Assembly (NCBI GenBank): GCA_016936575.1
Contig: JAFGXQ010000058.1
Coordinates: 1-44,912 of the forward strand
From: Deltaproteobacteria bacterium
GTDB lineage: Bacteria; Myxococcota_A; Polyangia; JAAYKL01
Length of the DNA: 44,912 nucleotides
Direction of reading: 5' to 3'
In this document: positions 16,772 to 27,400 of the stretch, piece after piece
Layout: each line of letters opens with the position of its first letter
Numbering within the stretch: the stretch's first letter is position 1
Position numbers and translations under genes: made by a program
Notes under the pieces: model-generated
What the model was told of the DNA's origin: nothing
Database searches by the model: none
Seen by the model: only the letters and a program-made list of their open reading frames with translations

Positions 16772-19060
16772 TTATTCAAATTCATCTGGCTTGGGACGTT
16801 TGACACCGGTGATGCGAATGGTGTGGCTTGCACTTTGGCGAAGGTTTTTGAATTTCGGGAACTCGATTTCGGTCAACGCATCAGAAAGGCATTGTTGCAG
16901 CCCCGGAATATCTGGGGGAAGTACCTGCAACCCGCTTGGCTTTCCGGTTTCGCCAGTGATTGAAAATTTCATTCGGACCTGAGTCAGACTGAGTCTCTTT
17001 TCCAACGCGTTTTTAATGCAGGGGCGTAAAAGGTGCGCATTTCGCGCAATTGTTTTTGATATCTGATCGCGTGTCAGATAGTACGGTCGGTTGGCAATTT
17101 CCTGCGCCGCTTTCAATTCGAGTGCTTTTTGTCGTGCGATTTCCGCTTCCTGTGCTTTTTTAATTGCAGCGGCCATCGCTTTTTGGTCTGCGTTTGGATC
17201 GAGAATAGTCAGCAGCTGTTTTTTTAGTTCGGGCAATGTTTGTGGTTCATCACGTATTTCTGCGATTTTTGGTTTGTACGATGCTCCGCCGAATTTGAGA
17301 ACGACTTCGCAAATTCTTGCCAGCCCACTTTCGTTTCCGATAAAAGACGAGTCCGCATGGTACAGGGTGATAAATTCAAACAGCGGCGTGACAACCGTTT
17401 CATTACCCAGTTTCAACACAGATGACGCTATTGCCTCAATGTTTTGGGTAGGTGTTTCATAATTGAGCAGTTGGCTGAGAAGCCCATTCAGCGCTTTTTG
17501 TGCACCCATATTCGCGAGCGCGGGTGCGATTACACTCATCGGTGGGGCCGATGTTTGATTCAGGAAATCGTAATGAACATCAAGTGACGCGATGAGTGCT
17601 TCCGCGCCGGTTTCCCGTTCAGCGAGTTTTTCGACAATTTTTTTCTGAAGCGCTGCCGGTAGCGTGGCATCCGCATAAAGCTGCAGCAGGTCGCCTGTGA
17701 TATTGGAGTCGTCTATGTCGGAGAGCAATTCTGTTGCATATATACGAATCGGTAACATGCGCGTGTCTTTGTCAATAATCATGCGCTTCAATCCTTTGCG
17801 GGGATTGGGCGTTTCTCCCGACAATTTGACTTTCGGAGTGTACCCCTGAATGTCGAACGCCACGCTGGTGGGCGTAATTCCAGATGCTTGTACCCAGTCG
17901 GTTTTTCCGGTTTTCGCGTCGGCATATTGCAGTGTGCCGGAAGTGGTGATTGCAAAAATACCGTCTTTTACCGCATGCAGCGTGTGGAGGTCTTCGTCGG
18001 ACATATACGTCCAGCGAACCTGATGAGTATCTGCATCGAATGCGATGATATAGCGCCAATAGTGGAGGTAGTATACGTTTCCGTAAAATTGAAATGGTAC
18101 ATTACTTTTTTTCGCCAGCCAGTAGAATCGAATGCGATCAGACGTGGATAATTCAATGGATGGTTTGTTAAATGTGTCTGCTGCGAATCCGGGTGCGTTC
18201 GGCACGGGGGAAATTTGCGGTGTAAATGTGTTTGACTCTACGCGTTTTCCGGTGGTGGATTTCTGGTCTAAACGAAACAGGGACGCGACATGTTTTTCTG
18301 TGGCGTTTGTTCCGTAGAAGACTCCTTGTGCGGTGGATTGCACGAAATTAATAGTATAGTCATCTGCCCGAATACGGCTGACTTCTTCACCCGTATCAAG
18401 TTGGATAACAGCGATCTGTTTTTTCTTCCAGGGGACAAAAACATATTTTCCTTTGGTCGCCGGTTTCCCCAATAATCCATTGCCGGTAAGATTCTGCCAC
18501 AGCTGTTTGCCGTCGGATAATCGAACCGCCATAAGCCTACCGTTGGCATACTCTCCGTCGTTGGAACTTCCGATTCCCATCGAGAGAACGACGGTGTCTT
18601 TAGAAATATCTGCACCGTAGTAGGACCAGCCCTCTTCAACTGGGAATCGCCATCGTTCGGTTCCGCTATCCGCATCATATGCGGCGATGTTGATTCCGGT
18701 TTGAAGCAGAACCGTGTTGTTTTTGAGAACAATTGGAGAATTGACCGGGGTCTCAATCTGCCAGAGTATTTTCTGTGTACTGATGTCCCACGCCAGCAAT
18801 CCGGCTTTCGGTTTTGCGGTGGTCATAATAATAATTGGATGACCGGTCTTGTTGGTGATGGAGAGCATATCACCCTTTTTAATTTTTGAAGTAACCTTCT
18901 TCAAATCGTCGGCTTTATTTTCCGGAAAACGCGCTTCGAATGCGTCTGCAGTGGTTTCAAATAAGGGTCCGCATATTTCTCCCGTTGCGCCGAAGCAAAA
19001 AATGACTGCCGCAGAAAGAAAAAACGGAACGATAAACTTTCGTGTCATTTGGGTTTTCAT
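16772..19060 (-). CDS. secreted PQQ-propeller protein with HEAT-like region and AgmX/PglI-type C-terminus
   Basis: I start this 762-aa protein at 19060 (MKTQMTRKF), where AAAGGAAAC lies about 8 nt upstream. A signal peptide (to about residue 30) suggests export. Residues 60-400 carry PQQ-like beta-propeller strands such as LLAWDISTQKILWQIE, IAAYDADSGTERWRF and MAVRLSDGKQLWQ. Residues about 430-640 are helical and resemble HEAT repeats (IASLDVHYDF, APALANMGAQKALNGLL). The last 90 residues, from ISKTIARNAHLLRPCIKNAL to LQQCLSDALTEIEFPKF, fit the AgmX/PglI C-terminal domain, a TonB-like module of gliding-motility and trafficking proteins. It follows the HEAT gene by 19 nt, so they form an operon. 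No function beyond scaffolding can be claimed. Confidence 0.8.
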   Translation of the reverse strand: MKTQMTRKFIVPFFLSAAVIFCFGATGEICGPLFETTADAFEARFPENKADDLKKVTSKIKKGDMLSITNKTGHPIIIMTTAKPKAGLLAWDISTQKILWQIETPVNSPIVLKNNTVLLQTGINIAAYDADSGTERWRFPVEEGWSYYGADISKDTVVLSMGIGSSNDGEYANGRLMAVRLSDGKQLWQNLTGNGLLGKPATKGKYVFVPWKKKQIAVIQLDTGEEVSRIRADDYTINFVQSTAQGVFYGTNATEKHVASLFRLDQKSTTGKRVESNTFTPQISPVPNAPGFAADTFNKPSIELSTSDRIRFYWLAKKSNVPFQFYGNVYYLHYWRYIIAFDADTHQVRWTYMSDEDLHTLHAVKDGIFAITTSGTLQYADAKTGKTDWVQASGITPTSVAFDIQGYTPKVKLSGETPNPRKGLKRMIIDKDTRMLPIRIYATELLSDIDDSNITGDLLQLYADATLPAALQKKIVEKLAERETGAEALIASLDVHYDFLNQTSAPPMSVIAPALANMGAQKALNGLLSQLLNYETPTQNIEAIASSVLKLGNETVVTPLFEFITLYHADSSFIGNESGLARICEVVLKFGGASYKPKIAEIRDEPQTLPELKKQLLTILDPNADQKAMAAAIKKAQEAEIARQKALELKAAQEIANRPYYLTRDQISKTIARNAHLLRPCIKNALEKRLSLTQVRMKFSITGETGKPSGLQVLPPDIPGLQQCLSDALTEIEFPKFKNLRQSASHTIRITGVKRPKPDEFE

Positions 19061-19079
19061 TTCGGTGTTTCCTTTCACG

Positions 19080-19955
19080 TTATTCCTGGGCAATCTGATT
19101 TATCATTTTGTTGAGCATTCTCATTATGGCGTTTTCGGCTGCGTCTATATTGGGATTCTCGGCGTTTAATTTAGCTCGAATCTGTACTGCAAACTGGCGA
19201 ACATCCGGACCGGCCAAATCAAATAAAATGTTTAAAATTTCAAGTTTGGTTCCTTCGTCAATATTGGCTCCGAGAATGAATTCCTTAAACCCCGGAAGCA
19301 ACAACGTGACATCCAGTCTTCCCAGGTATTCCGTCAGTCGAATCGCATCCTTGGCGTTACCCAACTTTCCGATGGTAACTGCGGCATCGTTCACACCGCG
19401 GTCAAATGCAAGAAACAACAACGGTACGGATTCAGCATCGCCTTTCGTGCTTAATGCCAATGCCGCATTGGAACGGACCTGAGGGTCAGAATCACGCAGT
19501 TTCAGCTCCAACGCCGATTTGATTTTCGGGGATGAAAAACCTTCGAGCGCGAAAATTGCGGCAACTCGAGCATCTGAACGACGATGATTCAGATACTGCA
19601 GCAGTGTATCGATAGAATCTTCGTTCGCCAACGCTCCAAGCGTTTCGATTGCCATGTTGGTGATATCGTTTCGAGGCCCCGTTTTCAGCAGCGCAATCAG
19701 GTGAGTGGCCGCATCTGGATTTCCTGTGGCACCAAGCATCTGAACTGCGAAAATAATTTTTTCGGGATCGGCGCTTTTCAAGTCAGCAATCAGTGCGAGA
19801 TATTCTGCATCCTGTTCGGCGGGTTTCGTTTGGGCGGTTTTTTCCTGCTTTTTCTTCTTCTCTTTTTTCGGCGCTGCTGTCGCGGATAGCGAAACAGAAA
19901 TAATCAGCAGCATTGAAATAATACGAATCCATTGGGGTTTGGTTGAGGTTTGCAT
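19080..19955 (-). CDS. secreted HEAT-repeat protein
   Basis: I start at 19955 (MQTSTKPQW, 291 aa), with AAAGGG about 8 nt upstream; a longer frame to 20042 lacks a site. The N-terminus is a signal peptide (WIRIISMLLIISVSLSATAA), followed by a Lys/Glu-rich stretch. From about residue 55 on there are HEAT-type helical pairs, for example KIIFAVQMLGATGNPDAATHL, NMAIETLGALANEDSIDTLL and SNAALALSTKGDAESVPLL. HEAT arrays are protein-binding scaffolds. The downstream gene, 19 nt away, also has HEAT-like helices, so the two products may interact in the periplasm. That is an inference from context. Confidence 0.82.
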   Translation of the reverse strand: MQTSTKPQWIRIISMLLIISVSLSATAAPKKEKKKKQEKTAQTKPAEQDAEYLALIADLKSADPEKIIFAVQMLGATGNPDAATHLIALLKTGPRNDITNMAIETLGALANEDSIDTLLQYLNHRRSDARVAAIFALEGFSSPKIKSALELKLRDSDPQVRSNAALALSTKGDAESVPLLFLAFDRGVNDAAVTIGKLGNAKDAIRLTEYLGRLDVTLLLPGFKEFILGANIDEGTKLEILNILFDLAGPDVRQFAVQIRAKLNAENPNIDAAENAIMRMLNKMINQIAQE

Positions 19956-20189
19956 TGAATGCCCTTTTGCCGGATGTACCGCTGCATATTGTGACAAGGC
20001 GGCACATTGTTCCATACCGAAATCTGCAACCCTCAGGTACAACGTTCATTTCCACGCCAAGGCGGAAGTACCGATTGTTGCATGTATTATTTATAGTAAT
20101 TTGATAGCAATCCGGCGGACAAAGTTCAACTGTTGGTTTCGATTAATATGTCGATTCAGCTGATTTGAATGAAAATGGGGAAAAACTGG

Positions 20190-20208
20190 TTTTTAATATT
20201 TGTGTAAT
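20190..20208 (+). promoter_or_regulatory. 19-nt element shared by both kinase genes, copy 2
   Basis: TTTTTAATATTTGTGTAAT, 18 of 19 identical to 13513-13531, and 155 nt before the kinase start at 20364. Confidence 0.5.
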
Positions 20209-20246
20209 ATACGCTTTAACATAGTTAACAACTATATTTTAGAATG

Positions 20247-20275
20247 TTGACTTAGACAACGGCTCGTGAGATATT
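20247..20275 (+). promoter_or_regulatory. possible promoter of the 20364 kinase operon
   Basis: TTGACT (20247-20252) and GATATT (20270-20275) are 17 bp apart. The -35 box is strong and the -10 box matches at four of six positions. It would give a leader of about 80 nt. Confidence 0.4.
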
Positions 20276-20363
20276 TTCACCGCAAAATTCAGGTCAAAAA
20301 TTTAATTTATGACTTATTTACCGATTTTTACAAACATTATCATTAAACAAGTGGAGTGATCCT

Positions 20364-23117
20364 GTGAAAATGCCTGTTCCTTTTGGGAAATATTACTTGT
20401 TGGACCGAATCAGTGTCGGCGGAATGGCTGAGGTTTTCAAGGCCAAAGCTTTTGGCGTTGAAGGCTTTGAACGACTTCTTGCTGTAAAACGAATCCTGCC
20501 CAGCATCGCTGAAGACGAAGAATTCATTACCATGTTCATCGATGAGGCGAAAATTGCGGTGCAGCTGACTCACGCGAATATTGCGCAGATTTTCGATTTG
20601 GGTAAGGTGGGAGACTCCTATTTTATCGCAATGGAATATATCGAAGGCAAGGATTTGCGTGCCATTTTCGATCGCATGCGCAAAAAGGGTCAGACCGTTC
20701 CTTTCCCGATGGCAGTCTACATGATTATGAAAATGTGCGAGGGACTTGACTATGCGCACAACAAAAAAGACAGTGCCGGTCGGGATTTAAATTTGGTTCA
20801 TCGTGATGTATCGCCGCAAAATGTTCTTATTTCTTATGACGGTCAGGTGAAAGTAATTGATTTCGGTATCGCCAAAGCCGCTGGAAAAGCCGGCAAGACA
20901 CAGGCTGGAATATTGAAGGGAAAATTCGGATACATGTCTCCGGAACAGGTTCGCGGCATGTCTCTGGATCGCCGTTCAGACATATTTGCGGTGGGAATCT
21001 GTCTGTGGGAATTGTTGACCGGCGAACGGTTGTTTATCGGCGAATCCGATTTTTCCACATTGGAAAAAGTGCGGAACGTCGATATCGTGCCGCCATCTTC
21101 TTTCAATAAACGGATTCCGCAGGAACTGGAAAAAATTGTTTTAAAGGCGTTGAGCAAAGAGGTCGAGGATCGTTATCAGAGTGCGATGGATCTGCATGAT
21201 GACCTGCAGAGTTATATGTATACTTCCGGTAGTTTCTTCTCCAGAAAAGATCTGGCCGCGTTCCAGCAGGAAGTGTTCAGAGAAGATATTGAGAAGAATG
21301 CGGCCGCCAGCGAAGAGTTTGATGACAACCTGCTGAAATCATCTGTTCCGCCTCCTCCGAGAGCGTCCAGAAGCGGTTCCAGTTCCAATGCGGCTCCGCC
21401 ACCTCCTCGGGTGAGTGCGCCGCCGGCTGTTCCAAGGCCGACGTTGGGAGGGGGAACCATTCCTCCTCCGGCTCCGCCGAAGCCGGGCGGTATGGTTCCG
21501 CCACCTCCGACCCCGGGCGGCGGTGGTCCGGCAGCTCCCCCTGCACCGCCGAGAGTATCTGCGGTACCGCCGGCAGCGAAAAAAACCATGTTGGGTATGC
21601 CCGCGGCACAAGCGCAAGCGCCGGCGCCACCCAAGCCATCTGTGCCGCCTCCATCACCGAAGCCTGAACCGCCGAAACCGACTGCGCCGCCTACGCCTAG
21701 TCCGGCTGTCTCTGTGCCCGCGCCGTCAAAAGTGAGTGGTCCGCAAGGGGATTCCGGATTGGCGATGGAATGGGACGATGACGAGGAACCGACGAACATC
21801 TACACGAAAGATACGGCTGCGCAAATGGCTGCCGCAGCTGCTGCGAAACCGATGGGCGTGCCGTCTCCGTCGGTTGGGCCAACCGGACCGGCAATGGGCG
21901 CAGCAGGCCCGATGGGGGGGGCGCGTCCTCTTCAGGGACAGCCGATGGGCGCACCTCAGCCGGTGATGTCACCTCCCGGTGTCCGTCCGATGGGACCGGC
22001 CGCGCCGACGCGTATTGATGAGCCGCTTGCGGCAAACCCTGCGCGGAAAGCGAAGAATAAGACCAAGTCGCTGATTATCGGGGTCGCGGTTGGTGTGATT
22101 GTCGCGGTGATTGCCGTTATCGCGATTTTCAAAGTTGCCCTGGCTCCGAGTACCGGTTCGATTGAATTGAATATTACTCCTGGGGACGAGCTGTCGGTGG
22201 TGGTGGACGGATCTCAGAAGGTTCCTCAGAATGTGTCACCGCTGTTGATTGAGGGATTGAGCCCCGGTCAGCATACTTTCATCATTAACCGCGATGGGTT
22301 TGCCGAAAAAGAACTGATTTTTGACGTTCGTGCGGGAAAAACGCTTGCTACGAATGTTGCGCTCGAAGAAGCCAGCGGAACGGGTGTGTATATTGAGTCT
22401 GACCCGCCCGGCTGTACCGTTGAGATTGACGGCAAACTTGTCGATGACAAAACACCGCTCACGGTTTCAGATCTGGAACCCGGCAACCATGTGGTGAAAC
22501 TGAGTAAAGACAAGTATGCGGACCTGCAGTTTGAAGTGGATGTGGAAAAAGGAAAACAGGCCAAGTTGCCTCCGAAGAAGTTGACCCTGGCCAAGGTTGA
22601 AATTACGTTTAATACGGCCCCGCAAGGGCACAAAGTGGCGCTTCTCGAAGGGGCCAACCGTGTGAATCTCGGTGTGACGCCGGCTACATACGAAGTCGAG
22701 ACCGGCAAAGAGTATGAGGTTGAGTATACCTGTGGTTCGAAAAGTGTTGTTCGTCCGTTGTCCAGAAGCGAATTGGAGACCGGCGCGGATAAAATTTCGA
22801 TGCCCGCCGTCACCTGTGACGCCGGTCCGGTTGTCGGTCCCAAACGTGTGACCCCGCCGGTCGGGAAACGGCCGACGCAGCCAGCCGTTGGACCTGCCGA
22901 AGGTGGGGGAACCGGGTTCCTTTCTGTGCAGACAAAACCCTGGTCAAAGGTTTACATCAACGGCACGTTCGTGAAGAACACACCGCTGGTTAAGAAATCA
23001 CTCAAGGCAGGGAAATATAACATCACTGTTGAGAACGAAGGGTTCGGTATCAAGAAGAGTTTCAGCGTTACTATCAAGGCCGGACAAACGACAACACTCG
23101 TTAAAAAGCTGATATAA
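20364..23117 (+). CDS. transmembrane Ser/Thr protein kinase with Pro-rich linker and PEGA repeats
   Basis: This is a Hanks-type kinase of 917 aa. I use the GTG at 20364 because GGAG lies 7 nt upstream; an ATG two codons later is too far from it. The kinase domain (about 8-285) has ISVGGMAEVFKA (16-27), the Lys in AVKRIL (K42), HRDVSPQN (about 149-156, with Ser in place of the usual Lys, common in myxobacterial kinases), DFGIAKA (about 167) and GYMSPEQVRG. A long Pro/Ala/Gly-rich linker (about 325-560) precedes one membrane helix (about 569-593). The outer part holds four PEGA-type segments (for example SDPPGCTVEIDGKLVDDKTPL and TKPWSKVYINGTFVKNTPL read as separate blocks). It is followed at 3 bp by a predicted outer-membrane protein, suggesting a shared pathway. 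Confidence 0.92.
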   Translation: MKMPVPFGKYYLLDRISVGGMAEVFKAKAFGVEGFERLLAVKRILPSIAEDEEFITMFIDEAKIAVQLTHANIAQIFDLGKVGDSYFIAMEYIEGKDLRAIFDRMRKKGQTVPFPMAVYMIMKMCEGLDYAHNKKDSAGRDLNLVHRDVSPQNVLISYDGQVKVIDFGIAKAAGKAGKTQAGILKGKFGYMSPEQVRGMSLDRRSDIFAVGICLWELLTGERLFIGESDFSTLEKVRNVDIVPPSSFNKRIPQELEKIVLKALSKEVEDRYQSAMDLHDDLQSYMYTSGSFFSRKDLAAFQQEVFREDIEKNAAASEEFDDNLLKSSVPPPPRASRSGSSSNAAPPPPRVSAPPAVPRPTLGGGTIPPPAPPKPGGMVPPPPTPGGGGPAAPPAPPRVSAVPPAAKKTMLGMPAAQAQAPAPPKPSVPPPSPKPEPPKPTAPPTPSPAVSVPAPSKVSGPQGDSGLAMEWDDDEEPTNIYTKDTAAQMAAAAAAKPMGVPSPSVGPTGPAMGAAGPMGGARPLQGQPMGAPQPVMSPPGVRPMGPAAPTRIDEPLAANPARKAKNKTKSLIIGVAVGVIVAVIAVIAIFKVALAPSTGSIELNITPGDELSVVVDGSQKVPQNVSPLLIEGLSPGQHTFIINRDGFAEKELIFDVRAGKTLATNVALEEASGTGVYIESDPPGCTVEIDGKLVDDKTPLTVSDLEPGNHVVKLSKDKYADLQFEVDVEKGKQAKLPPKKLTLAKVEITFNTAPQGHKVALLEGANRVNLGVTPATYEVETGKEYEVEYTCGSKSVVRPLSRSELETGADKISMPAVTCDAGPVVGPKRVTPPVGKRPTQPAVGPAEGGGTGFLSVQTKPWSKVYINGTFVKNTPLVKKSLKAGKYNITVENEGFGIKKSFSVTIKAGQTTTLVKKLI

Positions 23118-23120
23118 CTC

Positions 23121-24302
23121 ATGGGCGCCCCGGCAATGCATATCCCGACCCTGTTCGGGGCGATTTTACTGACAGCGATGCTGGCCGGAATGAGTGCGCA
23201 CTCTCAGGAGGAGCAGGATACCGATAGCGAAAAAGAGCTTCCGAGTATTATTTTGCTTGAGAACGTTCATTCTGACCCGAGTATGCTGGAAGTGAGTACC
23301 CTGCTGCTTCCCAGTATGGATGAAATCGGCGTACGGATGCGAATTGACACTGTTGTTGCCCATTTTCCCGCGAGCCAGACAGACTGGTCACTGTACACCA
23401 CCCAGAAAGGGAAGGAAGCCCCCGGTTTATTGGCGGTATTCAGCTGGAATTGTCCGGCCGAGGACGAATGTTACATATATGCGGTGGAGGGAAAAAGTCT
23501 GGCCCTGACCTCTGTTCCGGTTGGTGACGGATGGAAGCGGGAAACGGCGTTAGCGCCCAAGCACACGCATTCAATTTCTTCGGCAACGAATATCGCCGCC
23601 GGAATTCGTGAAATTGTATATAGCGATTTACTCTTGGCGTTTCCACAGGTGGCCAGGCAGGCCAATCGACCGCCGAAAAAAGTAGAACAGAAGCCGCGCA
23701 ACCGGCTACTGGCGCCCCACGAGGAGCAACAGGTTGAAGAGGTAACGGCTGAGCCGTTTGTTCCGCCTGTTATAGATCATCAGGATCGGAAATTCTGGCT
23801 GGATGCGGCGTACATGGGTGCGTATCCGTACCCTTCTTCCAGAACCGTGCACGGCATTTCGCTCGGAACAACGTTGTATCTTGCAGCGCATTTCGCTCCC
23901 GCATTGCGGATTGGCGCTTTGGCGCGCCGGGAAGCCGCCGGCGAAAACGGTCGAATTTATGCGTACGCTTTCCCGGTAGGACTCCATATGAAGTTTCCGA
24001 TGAACGTGGGGCCCGCGATTTTTTCTATCGCGCCGGTGGTTCAATGGGATATTATACTGGTTTCGAAACAGCCGGTAGAGAGAGAAATCAGTGCGAGTAC
24101 CCATTTCGACCTGTCTTTCGGTGGAGAGACCACCTGGAATGTGCCAATGCCTCGAAGCGATATTGAGCTTTTTTTCGGGGCTGGTATTCTCGCCACGGTT
24201 CTTTCCGAGGAGTATTCGATTTCCGGAGAGTCCATCATGGATGACGTACGGCTTCAGTTTTACTGGTTGGCCGGAGTCAGCAAGAACGTCAGCGCCCGCT
24301 GA
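23121..24302 (+). CDS. predicted exported protein with C-terminal beta-barrel
   Basis: I do not recognise this family. The product (393 aa) has a signal peptide (cleavage after about residue 28, AHS). The first half is a soluble domain with one Cys pair (NCPAEDEC). A linker rich in Lys/Arg/Glu follows at about 180-215. The last 170 residues alternate hydrophobic and polar residues with many aromatics (WLDAAYMGAYPYPSS, ISLGTTLYLAAHFAP, LRIGALARREAAG, IELFFGAGILATVL), as in an outer-membrane barrel. The ATG is 3 nt after the kinase stop, without its own clear ribosome site, so translation is probably coupled. The arrangement suggests the protein works with, or is controlled by, that kinase. Confidence 0.75.
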   Translation: MGAPAMHIPTLFGAILLTAMLAGMSAHSQEEQDTDSEKELPSIILLENVHSDPSMLEVSTLLLPSMDEIGVRMRIDTVVAHFPASQTDWSLYTTQKGKEAPGLLAVFSWNCPAEDECYIYAVEGKSLALTSVPVGDGWKRETALAPKHTHSISSATNIAAGIREIVYSDLLLAFPQVARQANRPPKKVEQKPRNRLLAPHEEQQVEEVTAEPFVPPVIDHQDRKFWLDAAYMGAYPYPSSRTVHGISLGTTLYLAAHFAPALRIGALARREAAGENGRIYAYAFPVGLHMKFPMNVGPAIFSIAPVVQWDIILVSKQPVEREISASTHFDLSFGGETTWNVPMPRSDIELFFGAGILATVLSEEYSISGESIMDDVRLQFYWLAGVSKNVSAR

Positions 24303-24462
24303 AAGACTGTTTTTCATGTAACCATCCAGAATTATTTGTTGCGCACAACGCGTTGGCATCAGTGGGTGGTTAAAAAATTGACCTGACCAATAAATTATAC
24401 AAATGTACAAATACTGCTCATTCGTTGAGCGAATTCTGATTTCAGGAGGAGAAACGGCGAAG

Positions 24463-27400
24463 ATGAATAAAAAACAGTTGATTCGGTATGCAATTGCTGC
24501 AGTGGGGATAGTGATATTCGTTTACTTTGGATTTCGGGCGATTTCGATTTATACCAATCCGCCCACTTTGAATGATTTTGTCAAAACGTCAGTCGCACAG
24601 GAAGCCCGGAAACTGTTTGAACAAGCGCAGAACGTGTGGAACAATCAGTTTGCCAAAAAAGCGTTTTTCAGTCTGGTCGGTCTATTTCTCATTTTGGTCA
24701 GTACGCTTCCAAAGAAAAAATTGTGGATTCCCAAGGTTCTTTTTTCGACTGGCCTGGTTGCACTGATCATTCACCATTTGCTGGCGGATGGAAAAATATC
24801 ATCTATCCTGGCGGACGGCATTCAAATCAGTGTTCTTTGGATTCTGGCGGCATTCGTGGTGAAAGGGTCGGGTATGGCCTGTACGGTGTGGCGCTGGAAA
24901 GTGCTTCTCGACGGGCAAGGGTTCAAGATTCCGCTAAAACATTTGGTTCAGTCGTTTCTCATCGGACGTTTCATCGGTTCCTTCGCCCCGGGAACATCCG
25001 GTCTGGATGGGTACCGTGCATATGATATTTCACGCTACACCGGAAAAGTGGCACGCTCACTGGCGGTTATCTTTGTTGAAAAGTTAATCGGTTTTTTTGT
25101 GTTGGGTACATTGCTGCTGGTAGCGGTTCCGCTCGGTAAATCCCTTTTTTCGCAGAACCATGTGAATGCCACCGCACTGGTGATGATGGCGTTGGCGTTC
25201 CTGGGAATGATGGGAGCGTCTTTTGTGGTGCTGTTCAAGCCGGGAATCATCCGGTGGGTAACAGATAAATTTATTCCGAAAACCAGCCCGGTTCGTAAAA
25301 AGGTTGATAAAGCGGTTCGTGCGGTCGCCGCATATGAAAAGCGAAAGCTGCATCTGGTGAAGGCGATGGCCATTGGCTTTGGTGTGCATTTGTGCACTAT
25401 CGGCATGTATTTCTGTACATCCCGCGCTATTTTTTCCGCGCCAAACAATGTTGATTTGTTCGTTACATCGGCCTTGATGATTGGCGCCACCGTGCTGCCG
25501 CTCTCGATTGCGGGAATTGGTATGCGCGAAGGCGTGTATGTATTTTTTCTGGGGCCGATTGCGGCGATTTACGCGTTTATGGGATACCTGGTAGGCGAGA
25601 TTATCAGTTTGGTGGGAGGACCGGTATGGTTGGTTCGGCGCTCTGATTATTACGAAGTAATGAAAGCGCAGCGCGATGCCATTAATCAGGATGTGGAAGA
25701 CGATGATGAGGATGACAGCGCAGAACAAGCCGCAGAAGACGTCGCGGCGCCGAACGGACCGAAAGCGTCGTTCCTCGACTATGGATTGACGGGACTCGGC
25801 GCAGGATTATTGGCGGGGCTGGCGGTGGCGATATTGGATGCGCTTCGTTTATGGTTGATTGGCGGCATCGATGTGTCGCTTCCGGGGTATGCGTCCATTT
25901 TATACGGACCGTTTGTCGGTATATTGGGTGCGTGTTTCGGCGTTGCGTTGGCGATCTGGGACAGATTGATTGCGAAGCCAGCCGCCCGGCGGATTGTGTT
26001 GGGTACCTTTGTGGGTGTGATACTGTTTTCTGTGTTCGCACTGGCTATCGGTTATTTTTATCTGTTCAGGGATGTATTCGGTGAGAAACTGGGGCTGTTT
26101 GCACCGAAAATGATGGGGTCCATTCTGGGGCTGGTGGTCGCGGTGACTCTGCTGTCGGTTGGGGTCGCGTTCGGACTGCGCAAGCTGTTCAGCGGGAAGC
26201 TGGAAAAATTCGCGAATCATCTGGTTTCGGTTGGGCTGTATGCGGTTGTGACCATTGTGTTGGTAGTGATGTGGCTGGCGGGCGGGCATGCGTCTGCGGG
26301 AGAAGCCCTGCAGCCGGTGAAAAACAAAAAGGCACCGAATGTGGTGCTGGTGATGAATGATACTCATCGCGCCGACTACGCCGGGCCATACGGGAATAAA
26401 GAAGGATTGACGCCCAATCTAGATCGATTCGCCGGCGACAGCGTTGTGTATAACGGATTCGCCAATGCATCATGGACGCGTCCTTCAGTCAGTACTATTT
26501 TAACCGGCCGATATGCGTCTTCTCACACCGCAATGATGAAGGGATCCATGTTGCCCGAAGAAATCACCACTCTGGCGGAGGTCATGCTGTCGGGCGGGTA
26601 TGAGACCATCGGATTTGCCACCAATTACAACCTGACGCCGTTTTTCAAAGTCGATCAGGGGTTTCATGACTATAAATATTTGCCTCCCTCACTGCCGCTC
26701 GGTTCCACCGACGAACAGTCGAAATTGATTTTCATTGAAGTTGCGAAAAAGATTACAGCAAAACTGGCAGGCAAACAGGAACATCCGGATGATTATTATG
26801 TGGTCGGCGAAGTGGTGACAGACAAGGCGTTGGAGCGACTTGATAAGCGCGACAAGGCACGTCCGTTTTTTATGTTTTTGTCCTATATGGATGTACACGA
26901 TCCATATTTCAGACATCCGTTTGACGGGTACGGTATTTCTCACCGCGCAAATCCGAACCCTGACCCGAATGATACGGAACTGGTTGAAGAGATGAAGTCG
27001 CTGTATAAAGGTGAAATCAAATATTGGGATGCGCAGTTCGGACGGCTGATAGAGGGCTTGAAACAGCGGGGAGTGTACGACGATACGCTGATACTGGTGG
27101 TGTCTGATCACGGCGAGGAGTTCGGTGAGCACGGCGGGTTCTGGCATGGCACCACGCTGTACGATGAGATGCTGCATATTCTTTTTATTGTAAAGTATGC
27201 GAAAAATTCAGAAAATGCGGCGTTTGCCGGGCAGAAAACCGATATGTGGCATCAATTGGTTGACGTGGCGCCGCTGATTATTCAGGAGTCCGGGCTGACA
27301 ATTCCCAAAGAGATGCAGGGGTTGCCAAGTCGAGTGAATGAGCATGATACGGTGTTTGCCGAAGAAGATCATCAGGGCAATATTCTGACCTCCGCGAGAT

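Larger units (their letters stand above)
19956..20363. other. divergent intergenic region with promoter elements
   Basis: These 408 bp separate the minus-strand HEAT operon from the plus-strand kinase. The right part is AT-rich and contains the shared 19-nt element and a probable promoter, listed separately. I see no gene here. Confidence 0.6.
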
